Below, piece after piece: positions 17,113 through 25,415 of a DNA stretch of 36,454 nt. Source of the stretch: Syntrophomonas sp. (GTDB taxonomy: Bacteria > Bacillota > Syntrophomonadia > Syntrophomonadales > Syntrophomonadaceae); the NCBI GenBank assembly GCA_028709585.1, contig JAQVWS010000005.1, positions 1 to 36,454 of the forward strand, given 5' to 3'. Made by a program: the position numbers and the translations under genes. Numbering within the stretch: the stretch's first letter is position 1; the number at the start of each line of letters is the position of its first letter. The notes beneath the pieces were generated by a model, which was given only the letters and a program-made list of their open reading frames with translations, made no database searches and was not told the origin of the DNA.

Positions 17113-18357
17113 CTATTTGGCCTGGTTTATAACAGTTTCATAATCTATGGCCTGACTTACATCAGGAACCGGAAATTCAGTATCATAATCAGAGATAATG
17201 TAGTTGCCGGTCATATCCATATCTAACTTAATATGGCCGGGCTCTTCCTCGCTGGGAATATCCATATCCATTTTAATCTTAGCATCCAGGTCCATATAAT
17301 CTGAATACAAGGTTTCCTGGTTAATCCAGGTGGAATAGCTCAGCTCAAGATCCATGCCGGCTAATATATTCTGTATATCACCAACCGAGGGCATGTTTAA
17401 GACTGTGCTGAGCTCTTTAAAGTAATCGCTTTTAAATATATCTCCGCCCATTACGGCATCAACTACCCAATATTTCTGACCGTTCTTTTCCTGATCGTTT
17501 GCTATGGAGACAGCCATGCCCATATCCTGCATCAGTTTCATTGCAGTTGCAGGATCCTGGTTAAGGGATTGTTTCATCAGTTCCTGCAAATTGATTCCCG
17601 GCACATCCATTTTAACCCAGCCATATTCAGGAATAGTCATGTACATGCCGCTCTCATTGAAAAGCATTTCTGTCTGCACAGTAGTTGGAATTTCCTGGGT
17701 TGCTTGATTTTCAGGCATTTTAATATTGGAATCCTGTTTAATGTAAATAAGCATAGGGTCGGTTTGCAGCCAGGAGTCACCCCGGGTGTCCAGTTGCATT
17801 TTTATGTCTTCAGGAGTTTGGCCGTTTTCCTGAGCAGTCATATCGATATCCGAAATGGTATCCATAGTCATTTTATAACGGTTAACTTCTAACATCTTCT
17901 TGGAAGACTCAGTCAGAAGTTGTTCGCCGTTCATTCCATTGCGGGTTTCAGCATAAGACACGAGTATCTTTTCTTCGGTATCTTTCCAGGTAACGGACGC
18001 TCCGAAACATTCATAAACAAAACGAATAGGGAGATATATCTCTTCATTTATGCGTTGGGGTGCGCGAGTCATATGTTTTTCCTGGCCATTGAACAAAGCA
18101 ACGGTGCTGGCGATAGTCATTTGCAAGGAATCTTCATTCTCCTGCAAGGTAATAACATCACCATCAACGGAAGCTGTACAACCCAGAGTGTGAGCCAGCA
18201 CATCAATAGGAGCGCTGGTAACGCCTGCTTGTATATCCAGCTTTTCACCGGTATTATATGTTCTTCCGTTCATATCAAGTTGTACCGATGCAAATACGGG
18301 AGTAACCAATAACAAGGTCAACAGGACAGCAAGAGGCAAGATAAGTCGTTTCTTCAT
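17113..18357 (-). CDS. Secreted protein with N-terminal copper-amine-oxidase-N (stalk) domain and DUF6612-like C-terminal region
   Basis: Signal peptide; APIDVLAHTLGCTASVDGDVITLQE, EEIYLPIRFVYECFGASVTWKDTEEKILVSY. Confidence 0.83.
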   Translation of the reverse strand: MKKRLILPLAVLLTLLLVTPVFASVQLDMNGRTYNTGEKLDIQAGVTSAPIDVLAHTLGCTASVDGDVITLQENEDSLQMTIASTVALFNGQEKHMTRAPQRINEEIYLPIRFVYECFGASVTWKDTEEKILVSYAETRNGMNGEQLLTESSKKMLEVNRYKMTMDTISDIDMTAQENGQTPEDIKMQLDTRGDSWLQTDPMLIYIKQDSNIKMPENQATQEIPTTVQTEMLFNESGMYMTIPEYGWVKMDVPGINLQELMKQSLNQDPATAMKLMQDMGMAVSIANDQEKNGQKYWVVDAVMGGDIFKSDYFKELSTVLNMPSVGDIQNILAGMDLELSYSTWINQETLYSDYMDLDAKIKMDMDIPSEEEPGHIKLDMDMTGNYIISDYDTEFPVPDVSQAIDYETVINQAK

Positions 18358-18480
18358 AATACATACTCCTTCTTTCTAACTAATAGTACAAATTATGGCA
18401 TTTAAAAGTCTCTTATAACATTATATCACAATGCCTCATATAGTGCCGTCCATTTGCCTGGAAAGTTGAGGTATAAGAGG

Positions 18481-18552
18481 AATTATCAAGGCGGGTGACA
18501 GCCGAACCGGGGTAATTATCCGCAGGATAGAAAAATATGTAACTTGATAATT
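18481..18552 (+). ncRNA. Candidate structured leader RNA of unknown class
   Basis: Perfect 10-bp outer stem AATTATCAAG/CTTGATAATT; stacked inner stem GCGGGTGA/TTATCCGC (two G-U pairs); alternative hairpin TATCC-GCA-GGATA. Confidence 0.45.
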
Positions 18553-18594
18553 GGAGCCATCATATCATGGTAAAAAGGTTAAATCAAATTTAGA

Positions 18595-19017
18595 ATGGGG
18601 GGTTTGCAATTGAAAGATACAGCCACTATACAGCTTGTATTTACAGCCTTAGGAGGATGGCTGGGATATTTTTGGGGAGAATTGGATGGCTTTCTTTATG
18701 CTTTGATAACGTTTGTAGTCATTGACTACATAAGCGGTTTAATGGTCGCAATTTTAAACAAAAGAGTATCAAGTGAAATTGGAGCCCGCGGCATTTTTAA
18801 AAAGGTGCTCATATTTGTTATGGTGGGCATAGGTCATATTATAGATAGTTCTTTAATCAATAATGGGAATACTATTCGTACTGCAATAATCTTCTTTTAT
18901 ATATCCAATGAGGGTATAAGTATTCTGGAGAATACTGCTTTAATCGGTCTGCCAATACCCCGGCAACTAAAAAAGATATTGCAGCAAATAAACGATGAAG
19001 ACAGCAACAATGATTAA
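18595..19017 (+). CDS. Toxin-secretion/phage-lysis holin family protein (Bhl-like)
   Basis: TALGGWLGYFWGELDGFLYALITFVVIDYISGLMVAILNKRVSSEIGARGIFKKVLIFVMVGIGHIID. TTG 18610 after GGGGGG is an alternative start. Confidence 0.85.
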   Translation: MGGLQLKDTATIQLVFTALGGWLGYFWGELDGFLYALITFVVIDYISGLMVAILNKRVSSEIGARGIFKKVLIFVMVGIGHIIDSSLINNGNTIRTAIIFFYISNEGISILENTALIGLPIPRQLKKILQQINDEDSNND

Positions 19018-19143
19018 TAACCTGGTAATAGATAAATATTTTAATAAATTAAAATTATATTGCATTCAAGGTTCAAACAGATTATTATTAAATAAACTAA
19101 ATTGTATCAATAATGTCCACTATTGAAATCGGAGATATTCAGC

Positions 19144-19566
19144 ATGCAGATAACCAGACAAACCGAATACGCTATCAGAACCTTAATTGAGCTGGCAAAA
19201 GTTCCTTATGGACAGTTGATTTCCAATAAGGTTATATCCGTACGCAATGATATCCCGGAGGAGTTTTTGCACAAGACTATACAGATACTATCGCGGGCAG
19301 GTTTAGTTGTTACCCAAAGAGGGGTTCAGGGCGGGGTAAGATTGGGACGACCCCTGGAAGAGATCACCATTGCTGATGTAATAGAAGCTATGGAAGGGCC
19401 ATTTGCCATTAACGTATGTTTAAGCCCAGGATACCAATGCAGCAGGCTAAATATTTGTAAAGTAAGAAAAGTCTTATTTGATGCGCAAACTGCAATGCTT
19501 AATGAGCTTAGAAAGAAAAGTTTGGCTGAAATTGCAGAGGAAGGAAAGGAGGCAAAAATAAAGTAA
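19144..19566 (+). CDS. Rrf2 family transcriptional regulator
   Basis: MQITRQTEYAIRTLIELAKVPYGQLISNKVIS; RAGLVVTQRGVQGGVRL; C-x5-C-x5-C region (CLSPGYQCSRLNIC). Confidence 0.9.
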   Translation: MQITRQTEYAIRTLIELAKVPYGQLISNKVISVRNDIPEEFLHKTIQILSRAGLVVTQRGVQGGVRLGRPLEEITIADVIEAMEGPFAINVCLSPGYQCSRLNICKVRKVLFDAQTAMLNELRKKSLAEIAEEGKEAKIK

Positions 19567-19686
19567 ATTTTTTAATGTTAAATAAGATAATTATTATCCA
19601 TAATATCTAATATGCAAGAAAGTGATTAAATTTTATTAAATAGCAAACTATAAAGCAAACAATAAAATGAAGCGGAGGAATTATTA

Positions 19687-21294
19687 ATGTTTTGTAATCA
19701 ATGTGAACAAACCGCCAAAGGCACAGGTTGTACTACAATAGGGGTATGCGGGAAAAAACCGGAGATAGCAGCACTATTGGATTTGCTCACTTATGAAATC
19801 AGTCAATTGTCATCAGCAGTAGTCCTAAAGTCTCAGCCAAAAGTGATTACAGATCCTGCTATTAACAGATTCATTAGTGAAGCACTCTTTGTTACTTTAA
19901 CAAATGTCAATTTTAATCCGCAAGCAGTAGCAGAATATATTAGAAATGCTGACGCAAAAACTTCTTATCTTCTTCAGCAGGCTGGTGTAAATAACAGCGG
20001 GCAAATAAAGATAGCTGATGATATGCAAGGACTTATTAAGCAGGGAGAAGAACTTGGTTATCCGGGTCGCCAGGAAAGCGATCCAGACATTCGTTCTCTT
20101 AAAGAGATTTTATTATATGGGATTAGAGGCGTGGCCGCTTACGTTTATCATGCTGGGCTTCTGGGGCAGGAGGATGATGCTGTGTATGCATTTATCCACG
20201 AAGCCATGGCAAGTTTAATCGGACCGGAAAAGTCGATAGATGAGTGGCTGGGAATGGTTTTAAAATGCGGAGAAATCAATTTGCGGGCCATGGAACTGTT
20301 AGATGCAGCCAATACTACTAGCTTTGGCCATCCTGAACCAACTGAGGTCAAGCTGGGACATCTAAAAGGCAAATGCATATTAGTATCCGGACACGATCTG
20401 GAAGATTTGCATAAACTGCTTGCGCAGACAGAAGGCAAGGGGATAAATGTATATACCCATGGGGAGATGCTTCCTGCTCATGGTTATCCGGAATTGAAAA
20501 AGTATAAGCACCTGGCCGGGCACTTTGGTACCGCCTGGCAGAATCAGAAGAAGGAATTTGCAGCTTTCCCGGGATCGATTCTGATGACTACTAATTGCAT
20601 TCAGGAACCAAATATAAGTTATGCCAGCAGTATATTCACCATCGGCACGGTTGGTTGGCCGGGGGTTGCTCATATAGTTAATGATGATTATAGTGATTTG
20701 ATTGAAAAGGCTTTGGCAATGCCTGGCTTCGCTGAGGATGAAGACAGGGGTTCGGTATTGACTGGTTTTGCGCGAAAAGCAGTATTGGGTGTAGCTGACC
20801 AAGTGATTGAAGCCGTTAAGAGCGGTGCAATAAAACGCTTTGTTTTGGTGGGAGGCTGTGATGGCGCCAAATCAGGACGTAATTACTTTGCCGAATTAGT
20901 TGACAGGCTGCCTGCGGATACCGTTGTTCTTACCTTAGCCTGCGGAAAGTTCCGCTTCTTTGACCACAAACTTGGTGATATCGGCGGTATACCACGTTTG
21001 CTGGATATTGGGCAGTGCAACGATGCCTACTCCGCGGTTCAGATTGCTCTTGCTCTGGCAGACGCATTTGAGTGCGGGGTTAACGATTTGCCGCTATCTA
21101 TGGTTCTATCATGGTATGAGCAAAAAGCGGTCTCTATATTGCTTACCCTACTATATCTGGATATAAAGAATATTCGACTGGGCCCCAGCCTGCCAGCCTT
21201 TGTTTCTCCTAATGTGTTAAAGGTGCTGGTTGAAAAATTTGATATTAAACCCATAAAAAATGTTGATGAAGACTTGGCGGCTATTTTAGCATAA
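19687..21294 (+). CDS. hcp: Hydroxylamine reductase / hybrid-cluster protein
   Basis: MFCNQCEQTAKGTGCTTIGVCGKKPE; GGCDGAKSGRNYF; LACGKFRFFD. Confidence 0.95.
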   Translation: MFCNQCEQTAKGTGCTTIGVCGKKPEIAALLDLLTYEISQLSSAVVLKSQPKVITDPAINRFISEALFVTLTNVNFNPQAVAEYIRNADAKTSYLLQQAGVNNSGQIKIADDMQGLIKQGEELGYPGRQESDPDIRSLKEILLYGIRGVAAYVYHAGLLGQEDDAVYAFIHEAMASLIGPEKSIDEWLGMVLKCGEINLRAMELLDAANTTSFGHPEPTEVKLGHLKGKCILVSGHDLEDLHKLLAQTEGKGINVYTHGEMLPAHGYPELKKYKHLAGHFGTAWQNQKKEFAAFPGSILMTTNCIQEPNISYASSIFTIGTVGWPGVAHIVNDDYSDLIEKALAMPGFAEDEDRGSVLTGFARKAVLGVADQVIEAVKSGAIKRFVLVGGCDGAKSGRNYFAELVDRLPADTVVLTLACGKFRFFDHKLGDIGGIPRLLDIGQCNDAYSAVQIALALADAFECGVNDLPLSMVLSWYEQKAVSILLTLLYLDIKNIRLGPSLPAFVSPNVLKVLVEKFDIKPIKNVDEDLAAILA

Positions 21295-21335
21295 ATCTCA
21301 TATGTTTTACGGCCTGGAAAGAGAGGACAGATAGA

Positions 21336-21713
21336 ATGACTAAAAGAAGTATCATCCAAATAGACGAACAATTGTGTAATGGTTGTGGACTTTGTATATC
21401 TCCCTGTGCCGAAGGAGCCCTGGAATTAGTAGACGGCAAAGCTAAAGTGGTCAAAGAAGAGCTTTGCGATGGCGCGGGCTTTTGCCTGGGAGTATGCCCG
21501 GTGGGAGCTCTGACTCTGGATATAAGAGATGCCGACCCGTTTTCCGAACAAGCGGCAGAACCAATCAAAGCCCAAAAAGAGCAGCACTATATTGCGCAGA
21601 TGTGTAGTTTTTGCCGCATCTTAGAAGATGATGCCTACCTGTTGCCAATCAAGCACAAAGGTAAAGCACTATGGGCTTGTACCCACTGTTTACCCAGGCT
21701 GATTCATCAATAA
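21336..21713 (+). CDS. 4Fe-4S ferredoxin-type protein with C-terminal CxxC pair
   Basis: CNGCGLCISPC, CDGAGFCLGVCP; C-terminal MCSFC..ACTHC. Confidence 0.9.
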   Translation: MTKRSIIQIDEQLCNGCGLCISPCAEGALELVDGKAKVVKEELCDGAGFCLGVCPVGALTLDIRDADPFSEQAAEPIKAQKEQHYIAQMCSFCRILEDDAYLLPIKHKGKALWACTHCLPRLIHQ

Positions 21714-21745
21714 CCGGCAATATTAATATAAAAAAATTTCGATAT

Positions 21746-21785
21746 AGCCGCCCCAGCCAAAATATTTATTAGGATTGGGGCGGCT
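21746..21785 (+). terminator. Rho-independent terminator
   Basis: AGCCGCCCCA ... TGGGGCGGCT followed by TTAGT. Confidence 0.75.
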
Positions 21786-21820
21786 TTAGTATAAATATTT
21801 AAATAAGGTTTACAATAATG

Positions 21821-21861
21821 TTGACAATGCTATTGATATATTTTATCCTATATATAGGATA
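21821..21861 (+). promoter_or_regulatory. Promoter with perfect palindrome overlapping the -10 (candidate HspR-like operator)
   Basis: TTGACA(21821-21826)-17 nt-TATCCT; TATCCTATATATAGGATA (21844-21861) is a perfect 18-bp palindrome. Confidence 0.6.
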
Positions 21862-21880
21862 TAGCAAAGGAGAAATAATA

Positions 21881-22159
21881 ATGGTCGATGTATCTCATGA
21901 GCAGCCTGTTTATAACATCAGCGTGGCAGCGGAATTGGTAGGGGTTCACCCGCGCACTTTGAGAATATATGAAGAAACAGGTCTGATTATCCCGGCACGA
22001 ACTGAGGGTAATACCAGACTTTTCTCCAATGCGGATATTGAATTGTTGCAGCATATACGTTTTCTTATTCAAGAAAAAGGCTTAAATCTAGCTGGGGTCA
22101 AACTTATACTTATGGTGGAAGAAAAACTAAGTATCCGCATAGAGGAATGGTGTGAGTAA
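21881..22159 (+). CDS. MerR family regulator, HspR-like
   Basis: [68 protein letters not shown]; directly upstream of dnaK. Confidence 0.88.
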   Translation: MVDVSHEQPVYNISVAAELVGVHPRTLRIYEETGLIIPARTEGNTRLFSNADIELLQHIRFLIQEKGLNLAGVKLILMVEEKLSIRIEEWCE

Positions 22160-22178
22160 AAGTAGGAGGTGTTTATTA

Positions 22179-24038
22179 ATGGGAAAAGCAGTTGGAATTG
22201 ATTTGGGTACCACTAATTCAGCGGTAGCTATTATGGAATCTGGCAAACCAGTTATTATTGTTAATGCGGAAGGAGATAGGGTTACTCCGTCAGTGGTAGC
22301 CTTCACCAAGGACAAGCGCCGTCTGGTGGGGACTTTGGCCAAACGTCAGTCTATTATGAACCCGGAAGCGACCATTTATTCAGCTAAACGTTTTATTGGC
22401 CGCAAATATGATGAAGTCAGCGATGAAATGAAAATCGTACCTTATAAGATTATTAATGGTAAGAATGATGCAGTTCAGTTTGATATTGAGGGAACCATGT
22501 ATTCTCCTGAGGAGATCAGTGCTCAGGTTTTGCGCAAACTGGTTGACGACGCATCCAATTACCTGGGTGATAAGGTTACTGATGCGGTGATTACGGTGCC
22601 GGCATATTTTAATGACGCCCAGCGTCAGGCTACCAAGGATGCCGGTCAAATAGCAGGGTTAAATGTATTGCGGATTATCAATGAACCGACTGCGGCAGCA
22701 TTAGCATATGGCCTCGACAGTCATAAAAATCAAACAGTTATAATTTTCGACCTGGGCGGAGGAACTTTTGATGTGTCGGTATTAGACATCGGTGATGGGG
22801 TGGTTGAAGTTCGAGCCACTTCTGGGGATACTCACCTGGGCGGTGATGATTTTGACAAATTGGTGGTTGACTGGATGGCGGATGAATTCCTGAAAAATGA
22901 AGGAATTGAGCTGCGCAAGGATAAACAAGCTTTGCAAAGGCTTTACGAAGGAGCTGAAAAAGCCAAGATAGAGCTTTCCAGTACCACCACTACAACGATT
23001 ACCCTGCCATTTATAACCGCAGATGCTAATGGGCCGCGTCACCTGGACATGAAGCTGACCAGGGCAAAATTTGATGATCTTACCCATCATTTAAGGGAGC
23101 GGTGTCTGGTAGCGGTTAAGCAGACTTTAAAGGATGGCAATCTTACTGAAAAAGACCTGGATGAGATTATTTTGGTTGGTGGTTCAACCCGCATTGTAGC
23201 AATCCAGGAACTGGCACGGTCATTAACTGGCAAGGAGCCTAATATGTCCGTAAATCCGGATGAGGTAGTCGCTCTGGGAGCTGCCGTGCAAGCCGCAATT
23301 ATAACGGGAGAAGTCAAGGATGTGTTGCTGCTGGATGTTACACCGCTGTCATTGGGTCTGGAGACTATGGGTGGGGTAATGACCCGATTGATTGACCGCA
23401 ATACTACTATCCCCTGTCAGCGTACAGAAGTATTCAGTACTGCGGAAGACAACCAACCTTCGGTTGATATTGTGGTATTGCAAGGCGAACGGGAAATGGC
23501 CAAGGATAACCGCCAGATTGGGCGCTTCCGTCTCGATGGGATTGCCCCGGCGCCGCGGGGAATGGCGCAAATAGAGGTAACATTTGATATTGATACCAAT
23601 GGTATTTTAAGTGTTTCCGCTAAAGATAAAACCACTCAAAAGGAACAGAAGATTACAATTAGCGGGTCAACTAATCTTGAAAAGAATGAGATTGACCGCA
23701 TGATGAAAGCAGCAGCTGAACATGCGGCTGAGGATAAAAAACTAAGAGAGAATGTTGATACTAAGAATGAGGCAGATTCTCTGGCTCATCAGCTAAACAG
23801 ATCTCTTATGGATTTAGGGGAACGTGTTCCTATGCGGGAAAAGGAGCGCTGTGAACAGCTGATTGCTGAGGTAAAAACAGCGGTTGAAACAGAGACCCCT
23901 ACCGAAAGGTTGCGCGGCTTGATAGATGAATTGCAGCAAGCCGCCAATGATTTAGCTACTAAATCATATGAAACGCATGCAGATGGAAGCGATACTGACC
24001 GGGATGACACTATTGATGCCGATTTTACGGATAATTAG
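22179..24038 (+). CDS. dnaK: Molecular chaperone DnaK (Hsp70)
   Basis: [58 protein letters not shown] 22179 follows AGGAGGTGTTTATTA. Confidence 0.97.
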   Translation: MGKAVGIDLGTTNSAVAIMESGKPVIIVNAEGDRVTPSVVAFTKDKRRLVGTLAKRQSIMNPEATIYSAKRFIGRKYDEVSDEMKIVPYKIINGKNDAVQFDIEGTMYSPEEISAQVLRKLVDDASNYLGDKVTDAVITVPAYFNDAQRQATKDAGQIAGLNVLRIINEPTAAALAYGLDSHKNQTVIIFDLGGGTFDVSVLDIGDGVVEVRATSGDTHLGGDDFDKLVVDWMADEFLKNEGIELRKDKQALQRLYEGAEKAKIELSSTTTTTITLPFITADANGPRHLDMKLTRAKFDDLTHHLRERCLVAVKQTLKDGNLTEKDLDEIILVGGSTRIVAIQELARSLTGKEPNMSVNPDEVVALGAAVQAAIITGEVKDVLLLDVTPLSLGLETMGGVMTRLIDRNTTIPCQRTEVFSTAEDNQPSVDIVVLQGEREMAKDNRQIGRFRLDGIAPAPRGMAQIEVTFDIDTNGILSVSAKDKTTQKEQKITISGSTNLEKNEIDRMMKAAAEHAAEDKKLRENVDTKNEADSLAHQLNRSLMDLGERVPMREKERCEQLIAEVKTAVETETPTERLRGLIDELQQAANDLATKSYETHADGSDTDRDDTIDADFTDN

Positions 24039-24048
24039 CACACAATTG

Positions 24049-24093
24049 GCGGGAAGCAAAGGGAAGCAAAGGGACGGTTCTCTTGCTTCCCGC
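24049..24093 (+). repeat. Hairpin with internal 10-bp tandem repeat
   Basis: GCGGGAAGCAA..TTGCTTCCCGC; (GGGAAGCAAA)x2 at 24051-24070. Confidence 0.6.
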
Positions 24094-24132
24094 TATTCCA
24101 GATCGTCGGAGAATAAGGGCAGGTGATATTAT

Positions 24133-25074
24133 TTGGAATTCAAGGATTATTATAAAGCTTTAGGTATCAGCAAGACAGCAACTCAAAAAGAGGTGCAAGC
24201 TGCTTACCGAAAACTAGCCAGGAAGCTACATCCGGATGTTAATAAAAAACCGGATGCAGAGGATAGTTTCAAGGCAATCAATGAGGCATATGAGGTTTTA
24301 AAAGATCCTGAGAAACGCAAACGCTATGATATGCTGGGGGCTAACTGGCGCGAGGGTGAGAGATACAACCCCCCTCCCGGCGGTGAGAATATGCACTTTG
24401 ATTTTAGCAATATTAATGCTGGTCAGTACAGTGATTTCTTTGAAAACCTCTTTGGAGGCGGACGATCTTACAGATTTGAGCAGGAAATGCCTGAATGGGC
24501 TATGCGAGGAGCAGATCAGGAAACCAATATCGACCTTACCCTGGAAGAAGCATATCATGGGGCTAAAAAGGTATTGCGTCTTCAGCAGTATGAGAGAATA
24601 GGCTCTGATACTGCTCCTAAAACTCGCGAAATTAATGTAAATATTCCTAAGGGAGTAAGTGAAGGAAATCGTATCCGTTTAAGCGGCCAGGGAGGCCCCG
24701 GTGCGGGAGGCCAAAACGGAGATCTTTATCTGCATGTTCATATCTTGCCCCATAAGATATTTACACTCTCCGGGAATGATCTGGAAGTTGAAATACCTAT
24801 TAGTCCCTGGGAATCAGTCCTGGGAACGAATTTGGATCTTAGCACTTTAACCGGCAAAGTTAATCTAAAGATACCAGCTGGAGTGCAATCGGGTCAGAAA
24901 CTGCGCCTGCGGGGTAAGGGAATGCCTTATTCCAAGGGGACTGCCTATGGGGATCTATATGCAGTGATTAAGATTGTAGTTCCCAAGATAATCAATGAGC
25001 GTGAACGGGAATTATTTAAGGAACTTTCCCGAGTGTCAAACTTTAACCCGCGCCCGGCGGAAAGGGGGGTCTAA
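24133..25074 (+). CDS. DnaJ-like chaperone of CbpA type (no zinc finger)
   Basis: DYYKALGISKTATQKEVQAAYRKLARKLHPDVNKKPDAEDSFKAINEAYEVLKD J-domain with HPD; C-terminal DnaJ domain, no CxxCxGxG repeats. Confidence 0.93.
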   Translation: MEFKDYYKALGISKTATQKEVQAAYRKLARKLHPDVNKKPDAEDSFKAINEAYEVLKDPEKRKRYDMLGANWREGERYNPPPGGENMHFDFSNINAGQYSDFFENLFGGGRSYRFEQEMPEWAMRGADQETNIDLTLEEAYHGAKKVLRLQQYERIGSDTAPKTREINVNIPKGVSEGNRIRLSGQGGPGAGGQNGDLYLHVHILPHKIFTLSGNDLEVEIPISPWESVLGTNLDLSTLTGKVNLKIPAGVQSGQKLRLRGKGMPYSKGTAYGDLYAVIKIVVPKIINERERELFKELSRVSNFNPRPAERGV

Positions 25075-25076
25075 GC

Positions 25077-25391
25077 GTGGAAATTCGCCGTCACTATATG
25101 GTGCTTTGTCGTCCTCGGTTTCAGTCGGGGTTATTATCACTGGCTGAGCTTGCCCGTGAGACCTGTGTTCATCCTGAGTTTTTGGAACGCATGGTGGATT
25201 TGGGCTTAATCGAACCGGTGCAATATAGCCCGGTGATGCTTTTTGCGCCGGAGGCAGCAGCTGATGTTGGCAGAGCCTTGCGCCTGCGCAATGACCTGGG
25301 TATTAATTGGGCCGGGGTAGGAGTTGTTATGGATCTGTTGGAAAGAATTGCTCAGTTGGAATATGAATTGGCAAGACTGAGAAACAGTTAG
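25077..25391 (+). CDS. CbpM/MerR-like chaperone modulator
   Basis: SLAELARETCVHPEFLERMVDLGLIEPVQ; RALRLRNDLGINWAGVGVVMDLLERI; follows CbpA-type gene. Confidence 0.85.
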   Translation: MEIRRHYMVLCRPRFQSGLLSLAELARETCVHPEFLERMVDLGLIEPVQYSPVMLFAPEAAADVGRALRLRNDLGINWAGVGVVMDLLERIAQLEYELARLRNS

Positions 25392-25415
25392 GGTTGGTTA
25401 AGGAGGTATATAAAT

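Noticed and set aside
18481-18552. Assigning the leader RNA to the c-di-AMP (ydaO) class
   Set aside because: Only short fragments resemble the consensus and they are in the wrong order and size; left unclassified.
18595-19017. Possible prophage because of the holin-like gene
   Set aside because: No neighbouring phage structural, integrase or lysin genes; holin-family proteins of this type are common outside phages.
20380-21568. Several minus-strand ORFs (20380-20802, 21039-21371, 21281-21568)
   Set aside because: All antisense to hcp or the ferredoxin with no RBS or recognisable family.
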